A stretch of DNA of 64,000 nucleotides, from assembly GCA_033220425.1 (NCBI GenBank), contig CM065652.1, positions 3,162,001-3,226,000 of the forward strand, read 5' to 3'. The notes beneath the pieces are model-generated. The model ran no database searches, was not told where the DNA came from, and saw only the letters and a list, made by a program, of their open reading frames with translations. Source of the stretch: Lepraria neglecta (Eukaryota; Ascomycota; Lecanoromycetes; Lecanorales; Stereocaulaceae). Shown piece after piece: positions 10,301 through 23,200 of the stretch; within the stretch, counting starts at the first letter, position 1, and every line of letters begins with the position of its first letter. Both the position numbers and the translations under genes were made by a program.

Positions 10301-13023
10301 CAGGGAATTAGTAGAGTTTCTAGGATTTATAGTTAGTATAAAAGGTATTAGTATAAGCCCGGAGAAGATTAAGGCTATAGCTAAATAGCCTACACTATAG
10401 GACGTCAAAGCAGTACAAAGCTTCTTAGGATTTGCTAACTTTAACAGGAAGTTTATCGAGGGCTACTCCAAGAAGGTACTACTACTAATAGATATTACAA
10501 AGAAAGATATCGGGTTTATATAGGGAAAAGACTAATAGAAATCATTCGACATATTAAAGAAAGTATATACAGATCTACTAGTACTCTATACCTTTTAAAT
10601 AAACGAGCTAGCTTATATTAAAACGGACGTATCGGATCTCGTAATAGGAGTATACTTATACTAGATAAAAGACTAAAAATAGTATCTAGTTACCTACTAT
10701 TTAAGGAAGATATTAGTAGTAGAATAGAACTATAATATATACGACAAGGAGTTACTTACCGTAGTATATACACTTTAGAACTAGCGAGTATACGCAGAAA
10801 GCTACTCGGACTTAACTATCTTTATAGACTATAAGAACCTTCTTAACTTTATAATAATAAAGGAGTTAAATAGACGATAGGTCCGATAGTTAGAACTACT
10901 AGGTTAATATAAGTTTAAGATAACCTATACCCTAGGGAAGGATAATAGTCGAGTAGACGCCCTTAGTAGGTAATTAGACTATATAGAAGAGAAGAATATT
11001 ATAGAGTAACTAATCCTAAAGAAAGAAGCGGACGGCTTATTAGTACTATACTAGGTATTAGCTATAACCCTTTATATAATAGGACCTAATATAACTAATA
11101 GGATCGTAAAGGCCTATAAAGATAATATATTCGTAATAACCCTAAGGAAGGATTAGCTAGATACTATATTACTTAAATACTAGGAGAGGACTTATCTACC
11201 TGAATAATACACCGAAGAAGTAATTAGGGATTACTATAACGACCCTTTACAAGGTTACCTAGGAGTATCTAAAATAGTAGAACTCCTAGGACGAGGATAC
11301 GTAGCGCCGAAGCTTCGAGCGCGCGTTAAATAATATATTAAAGAATATATTAAGTACTAGCAGAATAAGGCTATATAATATGCTAAGTACGGACAAATAT
11401 AGTTTGCTCCTATACTAGAGTTACTATAGGATGATATTATAATAGACTTCGTGGTTAAACTACTACCTTTAAAAGATCTAGCTATATAGGATACCTTCGA
11501 CTCGATTATAGTTATTATAGATAAACTTATAAAATATATAATTATAATACCTTTCAAGGAGATATATAAGGTAGACTAGTTAGCCTTTATACTACTCGAT
11601 AAGCTGATAAGGGATTATAGTATACCAAAGTCGATAATATCCGATAGAGATAAACTATTTACTTCTAACTACTAGAGAACGCTGATAGCAGCAATTGGAA
11701 CTAAACTTCGGATATTAATAGTATATTACCTATAGACTAATAGATAGATAGAACGTGCAAATCAAATAATGGAAGTATACCTGAGATATTATATAAACCG
11801 GAAGTAGGATAACTAGGTTTCACTACTTCTGATAGTATAACTGGTATATAACGACAAGCGGTCAGATATAACCGGACTAACCCTATTCTTTACTAACTAT
11901 AGAAAGAATATAAATATATTTCTGTAACCAAGGGAGGGACCTAATATAGAAAGAGTATTAGTTAAGGTAGAAGAGCTAAAGAATTTATATAGGGATATAT
12001 AAAGGTCTATTAAGAGCTCTAATAAGAAGTTAAAGGGATAGATCGATAAGAAAAGAAAGAATATTCCTCAGCTAAAAGAGAGGGATAAAGTATACCTCCT
12101 AATAAAAAATATAAGGATAACGAGACTAAGTAAGAAACTAGATTATATTAAGATTAGACCATTCTTAATTAAACGGTTAAAAGGACCAGTCAACTATAAA
12201 CTCTAATTACTACCTAATACTAAAGTATATCCGGTATTCTATATCTTACTCTTAGAGCTAGCGGACTCTAATATACCTCTCTAAGAAATATTTCACTATA
12301 ATATTAAGGAAGAAATAGAGTTCGAGGTTAAAAGGATTCTAAATCAGGTTAATTAGAAATATCTAGTTAAATAGAAAGGGTACGACGATACCGAAAACAC
12401 CTGGGAACCCCTTAAGAACCTCCGGAACTGCCAGGACCTTCTATAGGAGTTCCGGGAACGATCGGGAAGGAGGACCAATCAGTTCCGGCTAGGAAGCCAA
12501 ATTATTCGGACGAGACGTTGAATATCTAATTATCAGGAATACTTAGGACAGACCGCTAGTCTTCTTCTAACTCCTTAATATTCTATATCTCTTAGTCTAT
12601 AATCTTCCGCTTTTTATTTTTAAGATATTTATACTATATCTGAAGGCGTGTCAGCGTAGTCTAAAGACGTATAGATTCCTCTATTGATTTTCGTATATAA
12701 TCCTCGAGCTCTTCGCGCGTATTTTTTAACTATAACTATACTTCCTTTCGTTCTATCTTAATACGATATATTTCGAGGGGCGACACTACAAGGTCGCATT
12801 TCCTACCGCTGCCTATATAGTTAGAATACCTGTCGGACCCTGTACCTATCAGGTACTATTTGCCGCTGGCAACATATCAGGAGCACGGCCGTATGATAAC
12901 TTCGTTTAGCTTACTAGCCAATACCGTTCGGCGGACGGTCGGTTTATCTGAACATTTAGTACGTCGGGGTGGCATAAAGGATGGATGGTTTCTCGGGACG
13001 AGAAATCTGGGAGAGGGAGCTAA

Positions 13024-13532
13024 TATTACGATCAGGAAACATGATCAGGGATACGCTTATAGAGCGTAGCGCCCGTTATGGTTCGAGTCGACGAGTCGGT
13101 ATCCGACTCGGACAGACCCTGAAGGCTTGGCATGTTAAGCGATAAGCGCAGTGGTCGCAATGAGCGCAGATGCGATCAGTGCGATCAGTGCGATCAGGAA
13201 GGCTTGGCATGTTAAGCGATAAGCGCAGTGGTCACAATGAGCGCAGATGCGATTAGTGCGATTAGTGCGATCAAGAATGCTTGGCATGGATTTCGTATGT
13301 CTATATATACGGAGTACTGCTCACTACTTGGAGCATCGTACTCAACTTGCTATTCAATTGTCTACTACATACGATAGATCTCTTAGGCTAGGCACTGAAC
13401 ATATATCATCTAATCATATACCAGACCCGCTTAGCATCACTTGAAGCCTGCTTCATACTCTTGTCAGGTTGCACCTCCATCCCTATTGAGAATCAATCCA
13501 TAGAACCACCGCACGCAACGTGGTTCGTAACA
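13024..13532 (+). repeat. 3' LTR of gypsy element
   Basis: The LTR is 509 bp and ends TTCGTAACA. It has the same internal tandem repeats as the 5' LTR, and a purine-rich tract lies just upstream. It is followed by the target duplication GTATG. Confidence 0.92.
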
Positions 13533-14786
13533 GTATGGTGGTTTGGTTTTAGAGAGAGCGGTTTTTGGGATTTGATTTGATTTAGTTTGTAGTGGATGTT
13601 TCATGTGGTTGAAAGGGTAGAGGCTGATATAATTGAAGGGATATCGTGAGGCGTTTTTGAGAATGAGAGAGAATTACTCAATCATCCATATATTAGAATA
13701 AGTAGAAAGAAAAACAGCACTTTTATTATATAAGGAAGGAGAATAAAGTCTTATCTTTTGATCAAAAATTTATGAAAATTAATAAATTAAGTATAAAGAA
13801 TAGAATCCCGTTAAAATTAGAACCGTTTTTGTATCAAACTTACAAACAGAGAGACCCGTTAAATATAAACTGGATCTCGTTAAAAAAAATGCTAGAATCC
13901 ATTATAGTATTTCTAAGTCAGTATTCCTAGAGCCTATCTACCTAAGTATATCTCTATGAGGAGAGAACCCCTTTTCAGGAATCAAGAACGGAATGAATTC
14001 AAGATCGAAGAAAACTATAGATAGAAAATGGTCAATAGTTTCTTGTTCAATAAAAACAGGATTCTCCATCAAAAAACCCATAGTAATGATCCTAAGACTA
14101 CTAGAACCCTCTTCCAGTAACATTATTAGAGGGTATAGAAGAATTGCTGACAAGTCGTCAACTTGAGTAGCGATGGCATCGATGATTCACACACACAATT
14201 CTCCATATTAGTAAAATTTATTTTCTGCAAGAAACAATGCACTTTTTCTGCGGGCACGATGCTGCGTAAATTTCGGGATCTTTTCTCTTGCAGGCGATAC
14301 GCATGACAAGCGGGCTTGACAAGCGATTTCGTCTCTTGTTAGTCGATAGTTAGATCTTTTCTGAGAATTTTTCTAGGTACGGTATGATGTGGTCTAATAG
14401 GTGGTGACACAAGTCGAGGGCACTCAGCATGCTTTGATTGAAATTCCGCTTTGAGATAGCTTTCAATCCTTTTTTAGTCAAGTTATAGAATGTTTGTAAA
14501 TAAAGAGTTTGAGCTTTCCACGATTCTGGATACGAAGTGCCAGTGTGGAATGGATTAATGAAGGCCGGGGCTTGGAAAGCATTACAAGTGGGTTTCAAAT
14601 GTGTTAATACAATCAGGTTTTAAAAATTAGACACGGGTAATCTTAGAATTCTGACTCCAAGTGCGTGTCTATATATCGTCTACTCTATCATGACGTTGTC
14701 TAAGCAATCTGTAACCGTTTATCCTTCCTTAATGCATCTAGTCCATTGACCACCCAAACAGTAACAAAAAAGAAGCAGAAAACCCA
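13533..14786. other. intergenic, AT-rich, no gene recognised
   Basis: 13650-14150 is AT-rich and may be old degraded repeat DNA. A short open frame on the minus strand (14598-14350, 82 codons) has no recognisable family and no splice support. I do not call a gene. Confidence 0.4.
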
Positions 14787-16201
14787 TCAACCCAACACCA
14801 CGGGACTGCTAGCGCCAGACGTCTCCTCAAACGCCACTTCATCCCTCACATCATTGAGCTTACTATTACCCACATGACTGCGCGACATATCACCACATGT
14901 CGTGGCCGTCGAAGTAGCACTAATCGTCCTTGCCACGTCCGGCCACCAAGCATGCATGTTCTTTCGGTACCAGCTCACAGTGGCGCTCAAACCCTCCGCA
15001 AAGGGCACGCGCTGGCGCCACCCCAGGGCCTCGAGCTTGGAGCCGTTGACCCGATAATCGTGGTCGTTAAAGGGGCGATCGGCAATCCACGCGAGGCGGT
15101 GGCGGAAGTCGTTTTGGGGGCTATAGCCGAACAACTCGAGCATGCGCACCGCGACCTCGAGGTTTGTCACGGCGAAGGAGGAACTGAGGTTATACGCTTC
15201 ACCCACGACGCCTTTGTGCAGGAGCGTGTCGAAGCCGTCGGCTGCGTCCGCGCCGTACAGGTAGCGCCGCACGTTGAGGCCGGAGCCCTGGATTGTGAGT
15301 GGCTGCTGATCGGACAGGAGGGTGTAGAAGCGGGGGATGATTTCTGCAGGGGGAGAGACACGGTTAGAATGCTTGATTACGCTGAATACTGCACAGGCAA
15401 AAAGGAGGGTATTGATCTTACTTTCAGGATACTGATATGGCCCGTATACGTTGTTGCTCCGTACCACCAAGGCTGGAATATTGAATGACTTGGCGTAAGC
15501 CCAGACGTACATCTCGGCGGCGGCCTTAGAAGCCGAGTATGGGTTCGTGGGCATGAATTGCTGGATCTCATCGACGAACTCGTCCACTGCGTCGCCGTAC
15601 ACCTCATCGGTGCTGACGTGGACAAAGCGCCGGAGCCTACCGTGGTGCCGCACAGTGTCGAGCAGCCGCTGCGTGGCCACAACGTTATTGTACGTGAAAC
15701 TTGAGGGATCCTCGAATGAGTTCTGCACGTGCGAGCAAGCCGCGAAGTGCATCACGCAGTCGATGTCGTGCCCGGCGAACACATTCGACAGGGCGTCCTG
15801 GTCCATCAGGTTGCCTTGTACGAAATGGAAGTTAGGGAAGGCTTCCAGGCATTGAATGTTGGCGAAAGAAGAGACTACGTCGAGCTTGTCGAAACAGATG
15901 ATTTTATATTCGGGGTATCGGACTGTTAGATGTCGGGTTACCCAGCTGCCGCTGGTAAGGAAGTTCATGTTAGCTACCTGTGATGGTAAGTGAAGGCAGC
16001 CAGGACATAGACTAACATGAAACCTGCTCCTCCGGTGATCAAAATGGTTTTGATATCACTGAGGTGCTCAAATCTGGTCGTGCCGATGAGACGTAGACTT
16101 TCATGATCACTCAGGCGTTCAGTAACGACATCACGGTGGTGCACAGATTGAGCCCTCGATATTGAGCTTTCTGGAGGTGTGATGAAACTGGGACGGGCCA
16201 T
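14787..16201 (-). CDS. UDP-glucose (dTDP-glucose-type) 4,6-dehydratase
   Basis: This is an extended short-chain dehydrogenase of the RmlB type. It converts an NDP-glucose, in fungi UDP-glucose, to the 4-keto-6-deoxy sugar using bound NAD. The exons are 16201-16017, 15951-15422 and 15343-14787. The introns (65 and 78 bp) were placed because they join ITGGAGFI to GSWVTRHL and QYPE to KIIPRF, as in the family. The product is 423 aa. The NAD motif TGGAGFIG is at about 56-63. The catalytic triad region VSTDEVYGD and the YSASK (YxxxK) motif are intact. About 45 N-terminal residues precede the fold, and a C-terminal tail of about 50 residues is not part of the domain. It is divergent from the epimerase/reductase at 16990, and the two fit one pathway. 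Confidence 0.92.
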
Positions 16202-16989
16202 CGTTACCTGTCGTACTCTAAAGTTGGAAGATGAATAAAGGTTGAATGCTGAGAGACGTGTTGTGATAATTCATCACCCACTTGCATCTGACGATATCTT
16301 GTACGATGCGCGCTTTGTATCTTCAACACCTTAGGGGTCAGAATCCTCACCCAACCCTAATGCCTTCTCGCGACTGCCTTGAGAGGCTGGCAAAGACGGC
16401 TCCGTCAGGCGCCACGAAGCCATCGATGTTATCATGTCATCACGTCATCATGTCAAGGTTGTCTTTCATAGTTAGTCGGAATTTCCTGTTCGGGAAGGCC
16501 TGGTATCGCCGACTCTGGATTACTCCGTAACACTGAGGTGAGCAAAGGGTAGAATCCGCATCCCTCGGTTGGAGTGTCGACCTTCTAGCGTCCACGTTAG
16601 CCTGTCGTGTCTTAGCTTTGGCGGCGTTTCTTTGGGGTCACATCCGTCTTCTGGCTGGCGGTGAGGGCGATGAAAACGCAGAACTTGCCAATCCGGAGTC
16701 ATCAACCTCCTAGATCGACACCCCAAAGCCACTATGACAATGCGGGATAGTGACACTCAATCCACCGCACCCCAGCGGCTGTACTCCTGATTGACTCTTT
16801 GCTTCAGAGTGACGAGCGTGGTAAAGTCCACGGGTAAAGATAATCATTACCTTATCATGCAGGCATCGCTGCGTCATACCGGATAAAAAGTCTTGTGCCG
16901 GATTGGAACAAGACCGCCAGTCTTCCTTGATCAAAGTCAGCTGTGGCCATTTCCAAACTGTACAAGTCCGCATCATACCAAACGGCACC
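16202..16989. promoter_or_regulatory. shared divergent promoter region of the nucleotide-sugar gene pair
   Basis: 788 bp separate the two divergent start codons. No coding exon fits here. A shared intergenic promoter suggests joint control, but this is inference. No known binding site was assigned. Confidence 0.5.
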
Positions 16990-18193
16990 ATGGGATTCAT
17001 CACGCCCAATTCCCAGATCTTCTTGATGTTCGGTAGGCTGATCGGGGACATCGTGATAATCACTACTGACTTGACAACCCAGGCAATGGCTGGATTGCCA
17101 ATCAGATGAAGGACATACTCCTGGCACAAGGCAAGAACGTCATCATGTCCAAAGCGAGGATAGAGAGCCGTGAACAGGTGTTAAGGTACGCTGGTCAGCA
17201 AAGTCTGGCGGTGCCGGGCAACGGCACCCAGTGGGCCGAGCTAAGCCACAGGCAACACCCCTAAGCCCCTATTGCCCCCGCTAATCCCCACCCAGCGAAC
17301 TCACCAAGCACAAGCCGACTCGGGTTATAAACGCCGCGGGCACGCGCGGCACGCCCAACGCCGACTGGTGTGAGGACCACAAGGTCGAGACGGTGCGGTC
17401 CAACGTCCTGGGCGCGCTCAACGTGGTCGACGTTTGCTACCAGCTGGGCATCCACGTCACGCACATCGGGTCTGCCTGCATCTACGCGCTGTCGGAAGAA
17501 GAGATCAAGCACCACCCGCCCTTCAAGGAGACAGATGAGCCCTTCTTTCAGGGCTCGTGGTATAACCGCAGCCGCTTGCTCAGCGAGCTGTCCATCCGCC
17601 ACTACCCCAACCTGCTGCTGCTGCGCATCCGGCTACCTATCTCGGCGGACTTGCACAAGAATAGCCATATTGGAAGGCTGTTGAAGTATGAAAAGATTGT
17701 GGACTTGACTGGGGTGGGTTTGCCTCCGATTGTCTTGTCTCAGGACCCAATCGTCTGAGTAGGACTGACATAAACATAGTCTGGCACGGTCCTGCCTAAT
17801 TTGCTGCCTGGTGCCCTCATCCTGTCTGAGAATGGCGAGAAGGGTATCTACAACTTTGTAAGTCGACAGATGCGCCTGAAGCCATTCACTCACTTCATTT
17901 GGCCCTGAATTCAATGTTCTCAGGTGTGTGGCTGACAGGCCGAACAGGTGACACCCGGCCAGATCAGCAACGTCGAGATTATGGAATTGGCCAAGAAATA
18001 CATCCGACCTGACCTGAAGTGGCAGACGTTCGGACTCAAGGACATGTTCAACACCCTGAGGGCTCCGCGCGCCAATTGCGTCATGGATGCGACCAAGCTG
18101 CAGAAGAAGCTGGGGGAGTATGGCTATCAGATCAAGGACCGCCGGGAGGCCCTGGAGGAGGTATTCCAGATCATGGCAGAGAAAGGGTTGTAG
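16990..18193 (+). CDS. UDP-4-keto-6-deoxyglucose 3,5-epimerase/4-reductase (UDP-rhamnose synthesis)
   Basis: This bifunctional enzyme resembles plant NRS/ER (UER1) and its fungal counterparts, which turn UDP-4-keto-6-deoxyglucose into UDP-rhamnose with NADPH. The exons are 16990-17032, 17083-17185, 17296-17713, 17780-17857 and 17948-18193, with introns of 50, 110, 66 and 90 bp. They give 295 aa, the family length. Exon 1 was chosen because it joins FLMFG to NGWIANQ, the nucleotide-binding turn. Other family blocks are NAAGTRGTPNADWCEDHKVE (61-80) and LRIRLPISADL (158-168). One oddity is that the catalytic YxxxK is YNRSR (Tyr138, Arg142), a Lys-to-Arg change, so activity is uncertain. No stop or frameshift is seen. 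Confidence 0.88.
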
Positions 18194-20244
18194 ACGACTC
18201 GGTGATTCTCCATTCGCAGCCGGAAAAGAGTTGTTGAACAGCCGTGACGACCTTAGAAAAGTAGATTCTTTAACCTCGACGGTGGCCGGAAACCCGTTCA
18301 CAGCGTCATCTGTGATAGCTACACACCTGATCTGACTGATAAGGCGCGACTTGTTGGCTCCCGCATGGCACGCGTTGCCAGATTCTGAACATTGAAATAG
18401 ACAGTCTCAATGGGAAGAGAGGACGAAGCCCAGAAATAGCAATTATATCGATTTGCCAAGCATCTAAATGCATGCTCTTGCCCTGGTGTCTGCTTTTCTC
18501 TGGGGATTTCCACCATTCGTCGCCGTAGAGTAGTATGATAATCTCAAACCGAACCATAAGCTATGATTCACATCCACTGCGCGACACAGGCAAACACCCA
18601 ACGGCAGTCGGCGTCTCCGGTGCCGGCTTTGATGTTCAGACCAAAGTCTAATCGAAGACGCTTCCGAAGAAGATCAGACCCTGACGTCTTTTGAGGAAAC
18701 TTGATCTCGTGTGCACTATGAGACCACAACTCAGAATGGAAGAATACCTGTCACGTGGACAAAGCTACTCTAGGACCGCATACCTCGAATGGGGGCTCGG
18801 AGAAGCGAGCTTGGACAGAAGACCCGGCGTGAGCGTCCTCGGCGCCCACATACCACCCAAAGCTTCGGGCTCAACCCCGAATGTTGCCGGCTTCCTTGTG
18901 AAGTAAAGTTGCCAGATGCAGTACGAATTAGCGAGTGAGGACCGAAGTTGGCGAATTGGTGCAAGACGAAGGCTCATGAGACCATAACATAAAGTTAGGA
19001 ACGAAAAGTCCTTAGATCCTTTGCTAAGTGCAATCCATCTTGCAAGCAAAGACGCGGGAAGATTTTGTATACGCTTTGGTGCGCTTGTGTGGAATTCTCA
19101 TGCTGGTGTGGTAGCCCATCCTCGTTCTTACACGACGCTCCGGAGTGCTTGATCTGACCGGCTTGCTTCAACATTATGAGCTATTTCCGAATGATGCAGA
19201 GCATATTCGATTTGGTTATCTCTTGTGGAATAGGGTGCAAGTTTTTAAGTTGTGTGCGCGGCGCCCGGTAATGCAGCTGCGGAGCGACTTGGCGGACTAA
19301 AGGTCTGGTCTGTTCAGGTGTACGAGATTGCCATTGAACCATCGTCTTCACGATGCAGGGGATGATATGTTTAGACAAACGGACGTCTTCAAACTTAGAA
19401 AATTTCCTGTATTTCTTAATTACGGATATTTTGTAGTGTTGTAAGGCCACCCAACAGTAGTAATAGAGACTGAGGAGGGTAATATGCGAAGACTAGAGGT
19501 TAGGACCCAATATACCAATAAATGAAGGGTTGGAAAGTCCAGAAAGTCAACGGCGCATTTCAAAGCGTGTTCTATACGAGAGCATGTGAGAATTCCTTTC
19601 CAATCCCAGATTGATACAAGTAAAGCTTGGAAGAGAAAGGGACATAATTGCTAGCATCGAGTCAATCACTCAGCTTGAAAAACCTAAGTATTAAAGAGCA
19701 ACGAAAATCACATACGTAAATTACTAAGTCCAGAACAGATAGCGAGTCCAGCAGACACCCTCATCGCCACCTCGACCTTGACAGCTTTTACTGAAACGTC
19801 CAGGACGAGGACGGATTATACTTCGACCCCTGTCTTAAAAATTGCGTGTAGTAACTGGATTGCTGGAGAATAGCTTGAATAGTAGAAAGGAACATACTGG
19901 TACTGGTCACATGGTGGAGCAGAGGTGTGACTCCGGGACAATTTTCCTGGAGAGGATCTTGCGGCAGGTGCCAAGAGGGAGCAAGCAACTTGGGCATGCT
20001 ACAGTCGCTTGCAAAGCCGTTGAGCAGGCGCTAAGGGCGGGAAGCAAATTTTTTGCGGCGAATATCAAAATTCTAGAGGTAGTAAGGGAAGGCGATAGAA
20101 GAATTCACCTACAGACCGTCCACATCTAGAAACCGTCCACGCCTTTTATCTCCACAACCTTTGATTTTGATAATTTAATTCCACGTATAAAATTATAGTA
20201 CTTATAGAACTAATTAACTTTTATTGCAAATATTTTTTCGGGAT
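18194..20244. other. intergenic, no gene recognised
   Basis: Several short frames on both strands lack family resemblance. The last 100 bases or so before 20245 are AT-rich and lie where the KR and ACP part of the PKS would be expected, so a deletion or rearrangement may have happened here. Confidence 0.45.
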
Positions 20245-23200
20245 TTACCTAAATGACGATTTATAGGGACTTAGTATTTCAGAGAACGAAGCGACACAAG
20301 AGTTGAGCTCTGTCAGGTTCTTGACAGAGAAGGGACATAGTGCGGTTATGACGTTTTGGCGGTAAAGGCTGACCGTGGACGCCAGCAATCCCGATAGAAT
20401 GTCAGGTTTCCATGCGTACAGATCCAACATATCGAATGCCGAGTAGTTCGCTTCACGGTGAATGAGTATCGTATCGAGAACGCTCCGCGAAAGGACGTTC
20501 TTTCTACCACAATCAACAAAACGGCCAAATGGTGCAATGTTTCTCCAAGCTTACCTCGCAGTCGAAGCGTTTACCCAACCAAAACTGAACATAACATCGA
20601 CTTTGAGCTGGCCATTCGCCTGTACCAGCTGCACGAGCTCCGACTCCAACAACACCTGGTTCCTGTTCAGTCCAAACTGAGACATGACGGCATTGGCATG
20701 TGTCTCGGCATCGACCATGACGTAAGGGTGACCACCAAGTGCTTGTGCCAATTTGATCGCGGCAGCACCCGCCAGTCCAGAACCATGCAAGATGATTGCA
20801 GTCTCTCCGGCCTGCAGATTTGCAAGTGTTTTCAAACCATGTAGAGCCACTCCATATCCCATTGGAAGACTAGCCATCTCGCTCAGAGACTCGGTGTCCT
20901 CGACTCGTTGTAGGAGATCTTCGCGGACTCGCTGAATGGTCGCAAACTTGTCGAGACTGAAGCCTACAACACGATCGCCAACTGCAAAATGCTTGGCAGC
21001 AGATCCAACCCGCTGCACGATGCCACCAATCTCGTGGCTGAAGGTGGTAGGATAGTCTGAGCCGGAGATGATGAGCACATCTTCTTTGTTGAGGCCAGTG
21101 AATAAGACTTTGACTTCAACTGCTTCAGGGTCTATTGTGGTTTCGGTGCGATGATCGTCCTCGAACATGACCTTCCCAGAGCGAAGCTCGCCAGTAATGT
21201 GTTATTCAGGATCGAAAGTATTTTTTCTAATGTCTGTTTCGTCCAGGGTATACATCTCATTGATGGTATCATTGGAGACGAGGCGGCTGATGTATATTTG
21301 ACCTTCAGAGCCACAATACTCGTTTTCCGTTGAGACAGCCTTTTCGATCTGTTGCAGAGCCTTCTGGGAGATAATGCTTGCAATATTGACTGTCGACGTA
21401 TTTTCCGTGTCAAAGTCAATCGTTACAACGTTCAGCGCACCTGCTCGGACGTGAGAGATCTCAAGAAGCCAGAAGCCATCGCTTGTTCGGCAATTCTGCC
21501 CGTAGAAAGACCCCCAGCTGAAGCCCACATGATCGAATGGGCGTCGCTGGTAATCCTCTGCAATATAATAAATTCTGTCTCCGTAATTGTCGAAAGAAGT
21601 GGGCTTTCAAAGTCTGCAAGCATCACGATGTCTTTTACAGCGGGTATGGGATCTTGGAGCTTGGAAGTGAGGACTTCATAGCCGAAGCTTTCGAAGGCAT
21701 CTCTGACGTGAGATAGAACAGCTGGAGGCTTCTGGCGATATACAAGTAGTATCTTGTGCGAGACGCCATTGGTCATGACCTTTGAGGCAGCGTCAACGGC
21801 GTTGGCTATGATGACATGTTTCCCCATAGTCGCGTTGAGTTCCAAGCCAGTCTGCACAAAATCAGCACCTTCCAGACTTTCGATCAAGGTTGGCTCTGAG
21901 AGCTCGAGAACTGCTCGGCCGCCGGCTGTAAGCAATTTCCTGATGCTTAGGAGATCGTTCGAGGAAGAGATTGATGCGATGACAAGATCAAAAGAGGATT
22001 CCTTGATGGGCTGAGATGTCAAGTCCAAAGTCAAGTCCACAGTCTGCGCCTTTGCGTTCTTGCAAACCCCAAGCTTCTGTGCTAGAAGCTCAGTAGCCTC
22101 CGCTGTTTTCTCTGTCACAGTGAAGTGGAGATCCGGGATCTTGTCCAGTAGGGCTTCGGTATGTTCCGAACCTATCTCCAGGACTCGGGTACCAGGATTT
22201 TTGAACTCTGCTAATTTGATACATAATGGGATATCGAGCTGTTGCGAGCTTCCAATTGAGTCGACATCGAGCTCCCAAACCATCTCTCCATATGGTCGAG
22301 GGCTTGATGGCTCACTGGCGCGCTGGGGCACCGCAGCCTCATGCAAAAAGCACCGCATGTCACTGATCTCCATGAGCACCTCACCATCGCTCGCGACTAA
22401 CTAGTTGCCACCAACAAGCGAGCGAAAGCCTCGTTGGTCGATCCATGAAAAGGCTTGCGCAGTCGAAGCGGTGACTTGAGAGTCCGTGGGCTTCCGGATT
22501 GCTACTTCGTCAACTTGTATTAGCACAGCGCCACAAGACATCACCTCAAGACATCGCCTTTGTTCGTCCGGCGTAGATAGCCACGATTAGCAGTTGCAGG
22601 CAGGAATCTATCGATGCAGGATGCAATACGTGGCGGGATTCACCGGTCATTGTCCCCACCTCGGTCTTGACATGAGTCTTGCATGCCGCAGCATACGTCT
22701 TCCCATCGAAATATCATCCATGTCCTTAAAGGTAGGGCTATAATCAAACCCAACATCTTTCAATGCTTTGTTCCAGGCTTTTCCTGAAGCTCTTTGAGAT
22801 AGGTTTGGGATTGTCCTCACTGAGGGTCGTTGTGGACGAGTGTTGATACTGATACTGCCAGCCATATGATCATTAGGATGTCCGGTGTCGGACATAGAAG
22901 ACACATTGAAGTCCCACCATGCGCTTTCGGCATCCCCCTCACCGTGGAGTGAGGGACGCATTGTCAGCAAGACTTCGACACCTGCGTCGTCGTCTGGAGT
23001 GACAAGTGCATTCTTGATAGATATGTCTCTCAATACGTATCCTTCAACGGTGGCTGGAGGGGATTGCAACTCATTCGCCTGCGTGATGGCCTCCATTGCC
23101 ATGGAGAAATAACCCGCAGCAGGGAAAACGGCCTCACCACCCAAAAAATGATCCTGCAGCCAAGGTAGATCTCGAATTCGTAGCACATTCCGCCATGTCG

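Larger units (their letters stand above)
6794..13532 (+). mobile_element. decayed Ty3/gypsy LTR retrotransposon, chromovirus type, RIP-like
   Basis: This fossil element is 6739 bp, bounded by 509-bp LTRs and a 5-bp target duplication GTATG (6789-6793 and 13533-13537). Parts are recognisable in Ty3/gypsy order: gag with a zinc-knuckle region near 8165-8210, an aspartic protease motif near 9095-9140, reverse transcriptase about 9740-10320, RNase H about 10560-10980, integrase about 11200-12000, and a C-terminal chromodomain near 12310-12450. The chromodomain places it with chromoviruses. The inside is strongly AT-rich and TA-rich, with stop codons throughout (dozens of breaks), and the LTRs differ almost only by transitions. 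Both points fit repeat-induced point mutation. It is broken and cannot be autonomous. Confidence 0.92.

Noticed and set aside
13938-14598. Two small minus-strand frames after the gypsy element
   Set aside because: No recognisable domain, AT-rich surroundings, no upstream exon.
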